A stretch of DNA of 7,944 bases, taken from assembly GCA_027064285.1 (NCBI GenBank), contig JAMOPX010000189.1, positions 1 to 7,944 on the forward strand. The letters run 5' to 3'. Below, piece after piece: positions 1 to 5,868 of this stretch. The stretch is from Desulfobacterales bacterium (GTDB lineage: Bacteria; Desulfobacterota; DSM-4660; Desulfatiglandales; JALVZP01). Both the position numbers and the translations under genes were made by a program. Under the pieces are notes generated by a model that was not told the origin of the DNA, did no database searches, and saw only the letters and a program-made list of their open reading frames with translations. Position 1 is the first letter of the stretch; each line of letters starts with the position of its first letter.

Positions 1-84
1 TCACAGCAAAGATACAGCCCCGTATCCCAAAGGAATGTTGACTTTGCATCAGCGATAGTATACCAAGTATATTTGCTGAAATGA
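1..84 (+). CDS. 3' end of an unidentified upstream gene (partial)
   Basis: The first reading frame is open from base 1 and ends at a TGA at 82-84, giving a 27-residue tail that ends in VDFASAIVYQVYLLK. The codons used (AGA, AGG, ATA, GTA) match the neighbouring genes. The stop overlaps an ATG at 81 in the ATGA arrangement typical of coupled genes. I do not recognise the tail. The other two forward frames close at 58 and 39, so the upstream gene could instead end in one of those. The frame choice is an inference. Confidence 0.3.
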   Translation, partial: SQQRYSPVSQRNVDFASAIVYQVYLLK

Positions 85-158
85 TTAAGAGATACATAGA
101 AAAAGTCTCTGTTATCGATTCCTGTGATAAGGAAATAGAAGAACAACCACAAGCAAGA

Positions 159-584
159 ATGAAAAAATTATATGAGCTAATAAACCATACTGCTGACTTA
201 GGAATAAAGGTAGAAGGGAACAATCTGTCCCAGCTCTTTAAAAATGCAGCGTTTGCCTTGATTCATCTTATATTTGGGCAGATTCCTGAGCCAGATGAAA
301 AAGCAACAAACATTTCTGTAAGCATAAAAGGAGAAGATCTTTCAGATCTTATGGTAAACTGGTTAAGTGAAGTGCTTTATCTGTTTGAAGGAGAAAAAAA
401 GGTTGTATGTGATATAGAAGTGCGCCAGATTTCTGAAAAAAAACTTTATGCTATATTGACTATAACTGAATTTGACAGGAAAAAACATCCTGTTCAGTAT
501 GAGATAAAGGCTGTAACATATCATCAGCTAAGTGTGGTTCAAAAAGATTCAAAATGGATAGCAACTATAATATTTGACGTATAA
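159..584 (+). CDS. archease, RtcB-activating protein
   Basis: Archease is a small cytoplasmic metal-binding protein that speeds guanylylation and multiple turnover of the RNA ligase RtcB. The protein opens with the family signature around HTAD (residues 10-13 from this start). It ends with the characteristic run KAVTYHQLSVVQ...ATIIFDV, whose penultimate Asp (residue 140) and the HTAD Asp (residue 13) correspond to conserved metal-site residues of characterised archeases. I chose the ATG at 159 because it gives 141 residues, the usual family length, with the fold beginning at once (MKKLYELINHTAD). The frame stays open to an earlier ATG at 81, which would add 26 unconserved residues but overlaps a possible upstream stop as ATGA. 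Neither start has a strong Shine-Dalgarno sequence. rtcB begins a few bases downstream, which is the classic pairing. The family call is very secure; the start is moderately so. Confidence 0.95.
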   Translation: MKKLYELINHTADLGIKVEGNNLSQLFKNAAFALIHLIFGQIPEPDEKATNISVSIKGEDLSDLMVNWLSEVLYLFEGEKKVVCDIEVRQISEKKLYAILTITEFDRKKHPVQYEIKAVTYHQLSVVQKDSKWIATIIFDV

Positions 585-593
585 AGGATGGCT

Positions 594-2033
594 ATGAATA
601 TAAAGTTAGAAAAGATAGATAATTTTAGATGGAGAATACCCAAGACAGGTAGAATGCAAGTAGATGGGCTTATATATTCTGATGAGAAGCTCCTAAAATC
701 TATAAAAGAAGATGAAAGTCTTGTGCAAGTAGCAAATGTGGCTACACTGCCAGGCATTGTAAGATACTCTCTTGCCATGCCAGATATACATTGGGGATAT
801 GGTTTCCCTATAGGAGGCGTTGCTGCATTTGACATAGAAGAAGGGATTATTTCTCCTGGTGGAGTTGGATATGATATAAATTGCGGATGCAGACTTATGA
901 CTACAAACCTGAGGGCAGATGAGATAAGGCCTTATCTTCAAAGGCTTGTAAATGATTTATTCAGGCACATACCAACAGGTGTTGGTTCAACAGGGGCTAT
1001 TAAGCTTTCTAAAAAGGAAGAAAAAAAGGTAGCTCTCTTAGGAGCAGAATGGGCTGTTAAAGAAGGATATGGAGAGTATGAAGACTTGGAAAGGACAGAA
1101 GATGGAGGAAGAATGGAAGATGCTGATCCATCTGTACTGAGCGATAGAGCACTTAAAAGAGGAGAAGATCAACTGGGTACTCTTGGTTCTGGAAATCACT
1201 TTTTAGAAGTTCAGGTAGTAGAACATATATATGATCATGAAAAAGCAAGGATATTTAATCTATTTGAAGGACAGGTGACAGTACTTATACATTCAGGATC
1301 AAGAGGATTTGGGCATCAGATATGTGATGATTTCTTAAAAGAAATGGCAAGATATGTGGTAAAGGAAAATATATATCTTCCTGACAGACAGCTTGCATGT
1401 GCATGGATAAAATCTGATCTTGGAAAAAGATATTGGTCAGCTATGGCATGCGCTGCCAATTATGCATGGGCTAATCGTCAGATTCTTATGCACAAAGCAG
1501 AAGAAGTAATGTGCAAAAGTCTTTCTATCAGCCCTAAGGAGCTTGGAATGAAACTTCTGTATGATGTTTGTCATAACATCGCAAAAAAGGAAAAGCATGT
1601 TGTAGATGGACAGGAGATGTGGCTCTGTGTTCATAGAAAAGGGGCTACAAGAGCACTTCCTCCGAAACATCCTCTTTTGCCAAAGGTCTATAAAAATACT
1701 GGCCAGCCTGTGCTTATTCCAGGAGATATGGGCACATACTCATATGTGCTGGCAGGCGCAGAAGGAGCAATGCTTGAGACATTTTGTTCCAGCTGTCACG
1801 GAGCTGGCAGGGTGTTAAGCAGGGCAAAGGCAATAAAAGAGGCAAAAGGAAGATCAATAAAAGAAGAGCTTGAAAGTAAAGGAATATTTGTTCAGGCAAG
1901 GGGAAAAAAGACCTTAAAAGAAGAGATGCCAGATGCCTATAAGGATGTAGCAGAAGTGGTAGATGTGGTACATGGAGCAGGTCTTGCATTAAAGGTGGCA
2001 AGGCTAAGACCCCTTGCTGTTATAAAGGGATAA
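594..2033 (+). CDS. rtcB: RtcB, GTP-dependent RNA 3'-phosphate/5'-OH ligase
   Basis: RtcB joins RNA ends carrying a 2',3'-cyclic phosphate or 3'-phosphate to 5'-OH ends. It uses GTP and Mn2+ and works through a GMP-histidine intermediate. Counting from the ATG at 594, the active-site residues are all present: Asp94 and Cys97 in GVGYDINCG, His202 in GSGNHF, His233 in VLIHSGSRG, His327 in DVCHN and the guanylylated His402 in SSCHGAGR. The length of 479-481 residues matches full-length archaeal and bacterial RtcB, with no intein. An in-frame ATG at 588 is possible, but AAGGA at 584-588 is correctly spaced (5 nt) only for the ATG at 594. The gene follows archease by 3-9 nt, so co-translation is likely. 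The substrate may be cleaved tRNA or other damaged RNA; the sequence does not say which. Confidence 0.97.
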   Translation: MNIKLEKIDNFRWRIPKTGRMQVDGLIYSDEKLLKSIKEDESLVQVANVATLPGIVRYSLAMPDIHWGYGFPIGGVAAFDIEEGIISPGGVGYDINCGCRLMTTNLRADEIRPYLQRLVNDLFRHIPTGVGSTGAIKLSKKEEKKVALLGAEWAVKEGYGEYEDLERTEDGGRMEDADPSVLSDRALKRGEDQLGTLGSGNHFLEVQVVEHIYDHEKARIFNLFEGQVTVLIHSGSRGFGHQICDDFLKEMARYVVKENIYLPDRQLACAWIKSDLGKRYWSAMACAANYAWANRQILMHKAEEVMCKSLSISPKELGMKLLYDVCHNIAKKEKHVVDGQEMWLCVHRKGATRALPPKHPLLPKVYKNTGQPVLIPGDMGTYSYVLAGAEGAMLETFCSSCHGAGRVLSRAKAIKEAKGRSIKEELESKGIFVQARGKKTLKEEMPDAYKDVAEVVDVVHGAGLALKVARLRPLAVIKG

Positions 2034-2040
2034 GGAGGTG
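2034..2040 (+). promoter_or_regulatory. strong ribosome binding site of the flavodoxin gene
   Basis: GGAGGTG lies directly after the rtcB stop codon and 5 nt before the ATG at 2046. It is a near-perfect Shine-Dalgarno sequence, much stronger than those of the neighbouring genes, and fixes the start of the next gene. Confidence 0.8.
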
Positions 2041-2045
2041 AAAAG

Positions 2046-2528
2046 ATGCAGATACTTATTCTTTATTATTCAAAAGGTGGAAATACAAAAAAGCTTGCAG
2101 AAGCTATTGCAAGAGGAGTAGATAAGGTAGATGGGGTAAAAGCGGTTCTTAAAAGAACAGATGAAGTAACCAAAGAAGATTTTTTAAACTCTGACGGAGT
2201 AATAGCTGGATCCCCGGTCTATTTTGGAGTAATGTCCTCTGAGCTAAAAAAGGTATTTGATGACTTTGTAGGGATAAGAAAGCAGATGGAAGGAAAAGTA
2301 GGTGCAGCATTTGCCACATCAGGTCATCACACAGGCGGAAAAGAAACAACCATGATGTCAATTATCCAGTGCCTGCTTATATATGGAATGATTATCGTAG
2401 GGGATCCTATGTCTGCTACGGGTCATTATGGTATTGCATGTGTTGGAGCTCCGGACAAAGAAACAGAAGAGAACGGAGAAAAGCTTGGTCAAAGAGTAGC
2501 AGAGGTGGCAAAGAAGCTGAGAGGATAG
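2046..2528 (+). CDS. flavodoxin / WrbA-like FMN-binding protein
   Basis: This is a 160-residue single-domain flavodoxin-fold protein, probably binding FMN in the cytoplasm. The phosphate-binding loop follows the first strand (ILILYYSKGGNT, residues 3-14). GSPVYFGVMSSELK (55-68) and SGHHTGGKETT (92-102) resemble the GTPTRFGNM and GGQETT segments of WrbA-type NAD(P)H:quinone oxidoreductases. It is shorter than WrbA (about 200 residues), so it may be an electron carrier or a small quinone or flavin reductase. The start is fixed by the GGAGGTG ribosome site. The gene lies 12 nt after rtcB and 9 nt before larB, so all are probably on one transcript. The family is clear; the redox partner and substrate are unknown, and a link to RtcB or LarB is speculative. 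Confidence 0.88.
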   Translation: MQILILYYSKGGNTKKLAEAIARGVDKVDGVKAVLKRTDEVTKEDFLNSDGVIAGSPVYFGVMSSELKKVFDDFVGIRKQMEGKVGAAFATSGHHTGGKETTMMSIIQCLLIYGMIIVGDPMSATGHYGIACVGAPDKETEENGEKLGQRVAEVAKKLRG

Positions 2529-2537
2529 AAAGCGTGT

Positions 2538-3287
2538 ATGGAATTCCAATTACTTAAGCAAATTTTATCAGATATAAAAGAGAATAGAATAACTATAGAG
2601 GAAGGAATAGAAAAGCTAAAGGATCTTCCTTTTAAGGACCTTGGGATTGCATGTGTGGATCATCACAGAACAGTAAGAAAAGGTTTTCCTGAAGTGATAT
2701 TTGGAGAAGGGAAGGAATCAGAAGAGATAATCTCTATAATAGAAGAAATGAAGGAGAAAAAAGAAAATATTCTTGTTACAAGGGTTTCTGAGAAAAAGGC
2801 AAGAAAGATAAAAGATATATATCCGGAAGCAACATATCATAGAAGAGCAAGAGCGCTAACATTGATAAATACTCCTGTAAAAAGCTCTGGAAAAGGCACA
2901 ATACTTGTGGTATGTGCGGGCACATCTGATCTGCCAGTAGCAGAAGAGGCATTTATTACAGCCAAGTTTTTGGGAAATCCTGTAGAAAAGATATATGATG
3001 TTGGGATTGCAGGGATTCATAGGCTTTTTGCCTATATAGACAAGCTGAGAAGGGCATCCGTAATAATTGCTGTGGCTGGCATGGAAGGGGCACTTCCAAG
3101 TGTTATTGCAGGACTTGTTGAAATCCCGGTTATTGCTGTTCCCACAAGTGTGGGTTATGGGGCGTCTTTTTCTGGCATTTCTGCTCTTCTGGCAATGTTA
3201 AACTCCTGTGCCCCTGGCATAGCTGTGGTTAACATAGATAATGGGTTTGGAGCAGCATATATATCCACCCTTATAAATAGAAAATGA
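2538..3287 (+). CDS. larB: LarB, nickel-pincer cofactor synthesis carboxylase/hydrolase
   Basis: LarB carboxylates the pyridinium ring of nicotinic acid adenine dinucleotide and hydrolyses its phosphoanhydride. The product is the P2CMN precursor of the nickel-pincer nucleotide cofactor used by lactate racemase LarA and its relatives. Residues 36-60 carry the family signature (GIACVDHHRTVRKGFPEVIFGEGK). The C-terminal half is a PurE-like domain with CAGTSDLPVAEEA (126-138), AVAGMEGALPSVIAGL (178-193) and VPTSVGYGASFSG (201-213). Cys224 in NSCAPG matches, by motif, the Cys (221) reported to attack the substrate in Lactobacillus plantarum LarB. At 249 residues it is a normal full-length member. 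The Shine-Dalgarno sequence is weak (AGAGGA about a dozen bases upstream). Its stop overlaps the next start as ATGA. LarC, LarE and LarA are not in this window. Confidence 0.93.
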   Translation: MEFQLLKQILSDIKENRITIEEGIEKLKDLPFKDLGIACVDHHRTVRKGFPEVIFGEGKESEEIISIIEEMKEKKENILVTRVSEKKARKIKDIYPEATYHRRARALTLINTPVKSSGKGTILVVCAGTSDLPVAEEAFITAKFLGNPVEKIYDVGIAGIHRLFAYIDKLRRASVIIAVAGMEGALPSVIAGLVEIPVIAVPTSVGYGASFSGISALLAMLNSCAPGIAVVNIDNGFGAAYISTLINRK

Positions 3288-4525
3288 AAGAAATATTCAA
3301 AAAAATAGAACAAAGCAGAGATCTCATCATATATTTACAGAAGGAATTAACCAAGAGAGTAGCAATTGGTCCAGAGAATGGAGGGGATGGGGAATATGAA
3401 AAAGCCCTTTTTATAAAAAGGGCTTTAGAAGACCTCCAGCCAGACAAAATAGATGAGATAATTGTTCCAGATAAGAGGGTAAAGAGTGGATTCAGACCAA
3501 ATCTTATAGCTAGATGGAAAGGAAAAGAGTTCAGCTCAAATATATGGGTTCTTGTACATTCTGATGTAGTCCCACCCGGCGATCTTTCCCTATGGAGTGG
3601 GGATCCCTATGAGATAAGAGTAGAAGGAGACAAGATCATTGGAAGAGGAGTTGAGGACAATCAGCATGCATTTGTAAGTTTTTATATTGCTATTAAGGCT
3701 GTCTTAGATACTGACAAGGAACTTTTAAGGAATCCTGTTGGACTTGCAGTTGTAGCAGATGAAGAGACAGGGAGCAAATACGGACTCAAATATGTGTTAG
3801 AGCACCATAATGTGTTTAAAAAACAAGATCTCATAATTGTTCCTGACGGTGGAAATGAAGAAGGCACTATGATAGAAATTGCTGAGAAGTCTATGCTGTG
3901 GGTTAAATTTGAGGTGCTTGGGACCCAGTGTCATGCAAGCACACCAGATAAAGGAAACAATAGCCTTTATGCAGCAGCAAAGCTGATCGTAAATCTAAAA
4001 ACATTAGCAGAGGTCTTTTCAGAAAGAGATCCTCTTTTCAGTCCACCATACTCTACATTTGAACCAACAAAGATAGAAGCAAATGTTGAAAACATAAACA
4101 CGGTTCCAGGAAAAGATGTGTTTTATATGGACTGCAGAGTGCTTCCTTCGTATAAACTGGATGAGATTATTTCGGAAATAAAAAGAATATCAGTCTCTGT
4201 AGAGGAAGATTTGGGTGTGAAAATAAACATACACACAGAATACAGATTGGACGCTCCAGAACCAACTCCCAAGGACTCCTTAGTAGTAAAAGCACTTTCT
4301 AAAGCAATAAAGGAAATAAAAGGAAAAGAAGCAGAGATAAAAGGAATAGGTGGGGGCACAGTTGCTGCTTTTTTAAGAGAAAAAGGCCTTCCAGCAGTTG
4401 TATGGTCTACTGTTTCAGATACGGCTCATAAACCAGATGAATACTGTCTGATATCAAATATAATAGACGATGCAAAAATAATGGCTTATTTGATGTTAGA
4501 AAGATGGGACAAATATGGCAAATAA
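3284..4525 (+). CDS. M20-family zinc metallohydrolase (DapE/ArgE/carboxypeptidase-like)
   Basis: M20 enzymes are cytoplasmic di-zinc hydrolases that cleave amide bonds in N-acyl amino acids, N-succinyl-diaminopimelate or short peptides. The expected residues are all visible: His92 and Asp94 in VHSDVVPPG, bridging Asp125 in GRGVEDNQ, catalytic Glu160 and metal ligand Glu161 in DEETG, Asp188 in VPDGG, and His382 in TAHKPDE. A dimerisation domain is inserted around residues 200-315, with His217 in QCHAST likely reaching into the partner active site. At 413 residues it is a normal length. Relatives are variously labelled succinyl-diaminopimelate desuccinylase, acetylornithine deacetylase or, misleadingly, diaminopimelate aminotransferase; the sequence does not settle the substrate. 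The start ATG overlaps the larB stop by 4 nt, indicating translational coupling. It ends only 4 nt from the opposing tRNA gene. Confidence 0.92.
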   Translation: MKEIFKKIEQSRDLIIYLQKELTKRVAIGPENGGDGEYEKALFIKRALEDLQPDKIDEIIVPDKRVKSGFRPNLIARWKGKEFSSNIWVLVHSDVVPPGDLSLWSGDPYEIRVEGDKIIGRGVEDNQHAFVSFYIAIKAVLDTDKELLRNPVGLAVVADEETGSKYGLKYVLEHHNVFKKQDLIIVPDGGNEEGTMIEIAEKSMLWVKFEVLGTQCHASTPDKGNNSLYAAAKLIVNLKTLAEVFSERDPLFSPPYSTFEPTKIEANVENINTVPGKDVFYMDCRVLPSYKLDEIISEIKRISVSVEEDLGVKINIHTEYRLDAPEPTPKDSLVVKALSKAIKEIKGKEAEIKGIGGGTVAAFLREKGLPAVVWSTVSDTAHKPDEYCLISNIIDDAKIMAYLMLERWDKYGK

Positions 4526-4528
4526 AAA

Positions 4529-4602
4529 TCGGGGCGGAGGGATTTGAACCCCCGACACCCTGCTCCCAAAGCAGGTGCGCTTCCAGGCTGCGCTACGCCC
4601 CG
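4529..4602 (-). tRNA. tRNA-Pro (anticodon UGG)
   Basis: The reverse strand folds into a full cloverleaf. The acceptor stem is CGGGGCG/CGCCCCG, the D arm is GCGC...GCGC with AGCCTGGAA in the loop, the anticodon stem is CCTGC/GCAGG around the loop TTTGGGA, and the T arm contains GGTTCAAATCC. The anticodon TGG lies at 4566-4568, giving proline (CCA and, by wobble, other CCN codons). The 5' sequence CGGGGCGTAGCGCAGCCTGG is typical of bacterial tRNA-Pro. The discriminator base is A (4529), and no CCA is encoded: the next bases are TTTTT, so CCA must be added by nucleotidyltransferase. The gene faces the M20 hydrolase gene tail-to-tail. Confidence 0.97.
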
Positions 4603-4609
4603 ATTACTT

Positions 4610-4642
4610 CTTATAGTTTACTTCTTTTTTTTTCAAAATCAA
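4610..4642 (-). promoter_or_regulatory. possible promoter of tRNA-Pro
   Basis: Reading leftwards, two weak sigma70-like pairings precede the tRNA. One is TTGATT (4637-4642) with TAAACT (4615-4620) at a 16-bp spacing. The other is TTGAAA (4631-4636) with TATAAG (4610-4615) at 15 bp. Both place the start only a few bases upstream of the mature tRNA. The run of A on this strand would favour melting or act like an UP-type element. Neither match is strong. Confidence 0.3.
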
Positions 4643-4654
4643 GTTCTTTTTGAA

Positions 4655-4680
4655 CCTGTTTGAAAAATATTTTGAACAGG
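4655..4680. repeat. imperfect inverted repeat, candidate operator
   Basis: CCTGTT at 4655-4660 and AACAGG at 4675-4680 are perfect inverted arms. Inside them, TGAAA and TTTTG continue the pairing with two G-T wobbles around an AATA loop, giving a potential 11-bp stem. The right arm overlaps the -35 box of the promoter proposed for tolQ. It could be a regulator-binding palindrome or a hairpin. There is no U-run directly after it, so it is not an obvious terminator on either strand. Confidence 0.5.
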
Positions 4681-4701
4681 CTTAATGCTTTTTGTTATAA
4701 A
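4672..4701 (+). promoter_or_regulatory. probable sigma70-type promoter of the tol operon
   Basis: TTGAAC (4672-4677) and TATAAA (4696-4701) are separated by 18 bp and match the TTGACA/TATAAT consensus at 4 and 5 positions. Transcription would begin near 4708, just ahead of the Shine-Dalgarno AAGGAG at 4714-4719 and the tolQ ATG at 4728. The leader would be only about 20 nt. This is the only good promoter candidate between the tRNA and tolQ. Confidence 0.6.
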
Positions 4702-4727
4702 TTCTGAATTCTAAAGGAGAAAGACAT

Positions 4728-5477
4728 ATGCAAGAAACCTTCTTTGGTTCTGATATAGTGGATATGGTACTCAATGCAGGATTAATGGCAAAATTTGTAC
4801 TGATTGTCCTGCTGATCTTTTCAATAATAAGCTGGGCAATAATATTTATGAAAATAAGGCTTTTTAATAAGATAAAGACAGAATCAGAAGAATTCTTGGA
4901 GCTCTTCTGGGAAGAGAAGAGTTTTAAAAGACTATATAATATGTCCAAAGAGATGGAATACAGTCCTATTGCTTTACTTTTCATAGAAGGATATGAAGAG
5001 ATAAGGAGAATAAGAAAAGCTTATTCTGAAAACGTGAATCAAACATTAATTGTAGGAGAGCTGGAAAGGGTACTGAACAGAATTATAATGGAACAAATGC
5101 AAGAATTAGAATATGGGATTGGATTCCTTGCCACCACGGGAAATACTACTCCTTTTATAGGACTTTTTGGAACAGTGTGGGGGATAATGAGCGCCTTTCA
5201 CGGAATAGGACTGAAAGGATCTGCGAGTCTTGCAGTAGTTGCGCCTGGGATTTCAGAGGCACTTATTACGACTGCTGCTGGCTTAGCTGCAGCAATCCCT
5301 GCTGTAATAGCGTTTAATTACTTTAATAACAAGCTTTCCCATATAAGAGCTGATATGGAAAGTTTTGTTTCAGATTTTCTGAACATAGCAGAAAGATATA
5401 TGCTAAGGAAGACACCAAAGAAAGCAATCGACAAAGAAGAAAAAAAGGAAGAAGAAGGTGAAAAAAGCAATGCCTGA
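4728..5477 (+). CDS. tolQ: TolQ, proton-channel subunit of the Tol-Pal system
   Basis: TolQ is the inner-membrane pentameric stator-type subunit that, with TolR, uses the proton motive force to drive TolA and constrict the outer membrane at division. The 249-residue protein has three membrane segments at about 20-42, 131-156 and 170-196, with a cytoplasmic domain between the first two. The MotA/TolQ/ExbB core is clear: TTGNTTPFIGLFGTVWGIMS (136-155) and VAPGISEALITTAAGLAAAIP (171-191). Thr149 and Thr181/182 match, by motif, the channel-lining threonines of TolQ/ExbB. The C-terminal tail of about 22 residues is strongly charged (Lys/Glu-rich) and encoded by a nearly pure purine tract that also supplies the tolR ribosome site. 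AAGGAG at 4714-4719 fixes the ATG. ExbB is an alternative name, but the following tolR, tolA and tolB favour TolQ. Confidence 0.93.
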   Translation: MQETFFGSDIVDMVLNAGLMAKFVLIVLLIFSIISWAIIFMKIRLFNKIKTESEEFLELFWEEKSFKRLYNMSKEMEYSPIALLFIEGYEEIRRIRKAYSENVNQTLIVGELERVLNRIIMEQMQELEYGIGFLATTGNTTPFIGLFGTVWGIMSAFHGIGLKGSASLAVVAPGISEALITTAAGLAAAIPAVIAFNYFNNKLSHIRADMESFVSDFLNIAERYMLRKTPKKAIDKEEKKEEEGEKSNA

Positions 5478-5868
5478 TAAAAAACTTATGTCAGATATAA
5501 ATGTTACTCCATTAGTAGATGTTATGCTTGTGCTTTTGATCATATTTATGGTTACAGCTCCTATGATGATTGAAGGAGTAAAAGTAAACCTACCAAAGAC
5601 CACAACCAAGTTTATAAGCACAAAACAAGAGCCTCTTGTTCTTACTATAACAAAAGAAAAAAAGATCTTTATACAAAGATATGAGGTAAAATTAGAAGGT
5701 TTGGGAGATAAATTAAAAAGGATATTTGCAAACCGAAAGAATGAGCAACTTCTTATAAAAGCAGACAAAGATGTACCCTATGGGTTTGTGGTAAAAGTAA
5801 TAGCCCACATTAAGAGGGCAGGTATAAATAAAGTAGGACTTGTTACAGAACCAGAATCAACCAAATAA
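5470..5868 (+). CDS. tolR: TolR, ExbD/TolR-family motor subunit
   Basis: TolR is the single-span partner of TolQ; its membrane Asp carries protons through the channel and its periplasmic domain gates the motor. From the ATG at 5470 the protein has 132 residues. It has the family's LMSDINVTPLVDVMLVLLII start, with the essential membrane Asp at residue 17, one membrane helix at about 15-34, and a periplasmic ExbD/TolR domain. That domain includes LLIKADKDVPYGFVVKVIAHIKRAG, the typical closing segment. An in-frame GTG at 5458 would add four residues (VKKA) and has AAGGAA seven bases upstream. The ATG at 5470 has AAGGTG at 5455-5460, so the start is undecided. The gene overlaps the 3' end of tolQ by 8 nt in a different frame, indicating coupled translation. 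Confidence 0.93.
   Translation: MPDKKLMSDINVTPLVDVMLVLLIIFMVTAPMMIEGVKVNLPKTTTKFISTKQEPLVLTITKEKKIFIQRYEVKLEGLGDKLKRIFANRKNEQLLIKADKDVPYGFVVKVIAHIKRAGINKVGLVTEPESTK

Noticed and set aside
44..73. TTGCAT-N18-TATATT as a promoter for the archease operon
   Set aside because: The -35 matches consensus at only three positions and the region may still be coding for the upstream gene. Too weak to list as a feature.
539..835. Antisense open frames opposite archease/rtcB and elsewhere, such as 6125-6532 minus
   Set aside because: They lie opposite strongly conserved genes, have no recognisable domains or ribosome sites, and arise from the purine-rich coding strand lacking stops on the reverse.
3397..3426. 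Hairpin AAAAAGCCCTTTTTATAAAAAGGGCTTT resembling a terminator
   Set aside because: AAAGCCCTTTT and AAAAGGGCTTT form a good inverted repeat, but it lies inside the conserved M20 coding region near its start (encoding EKALFIKRALED). It is probably a by-product of coding, though it could attenuate transcription.
4624..4633. T-run (about ten T) as a rho-independent terminator of the hydrolase operon
   Set aside because: No hairpin lies directly before it on the + strand; the tRNA-derived stems end about 20 nt earlier.
5440..5466. A7 and A6 runs near the tolQ-tolR junction as a programmed frameshift fusing the two proteins
   Set aside because: Each gene has its own start and stop, and TolR begins with its normal N-terminus. 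A shift would be unnecessary, and no stimulatory structure is evident.
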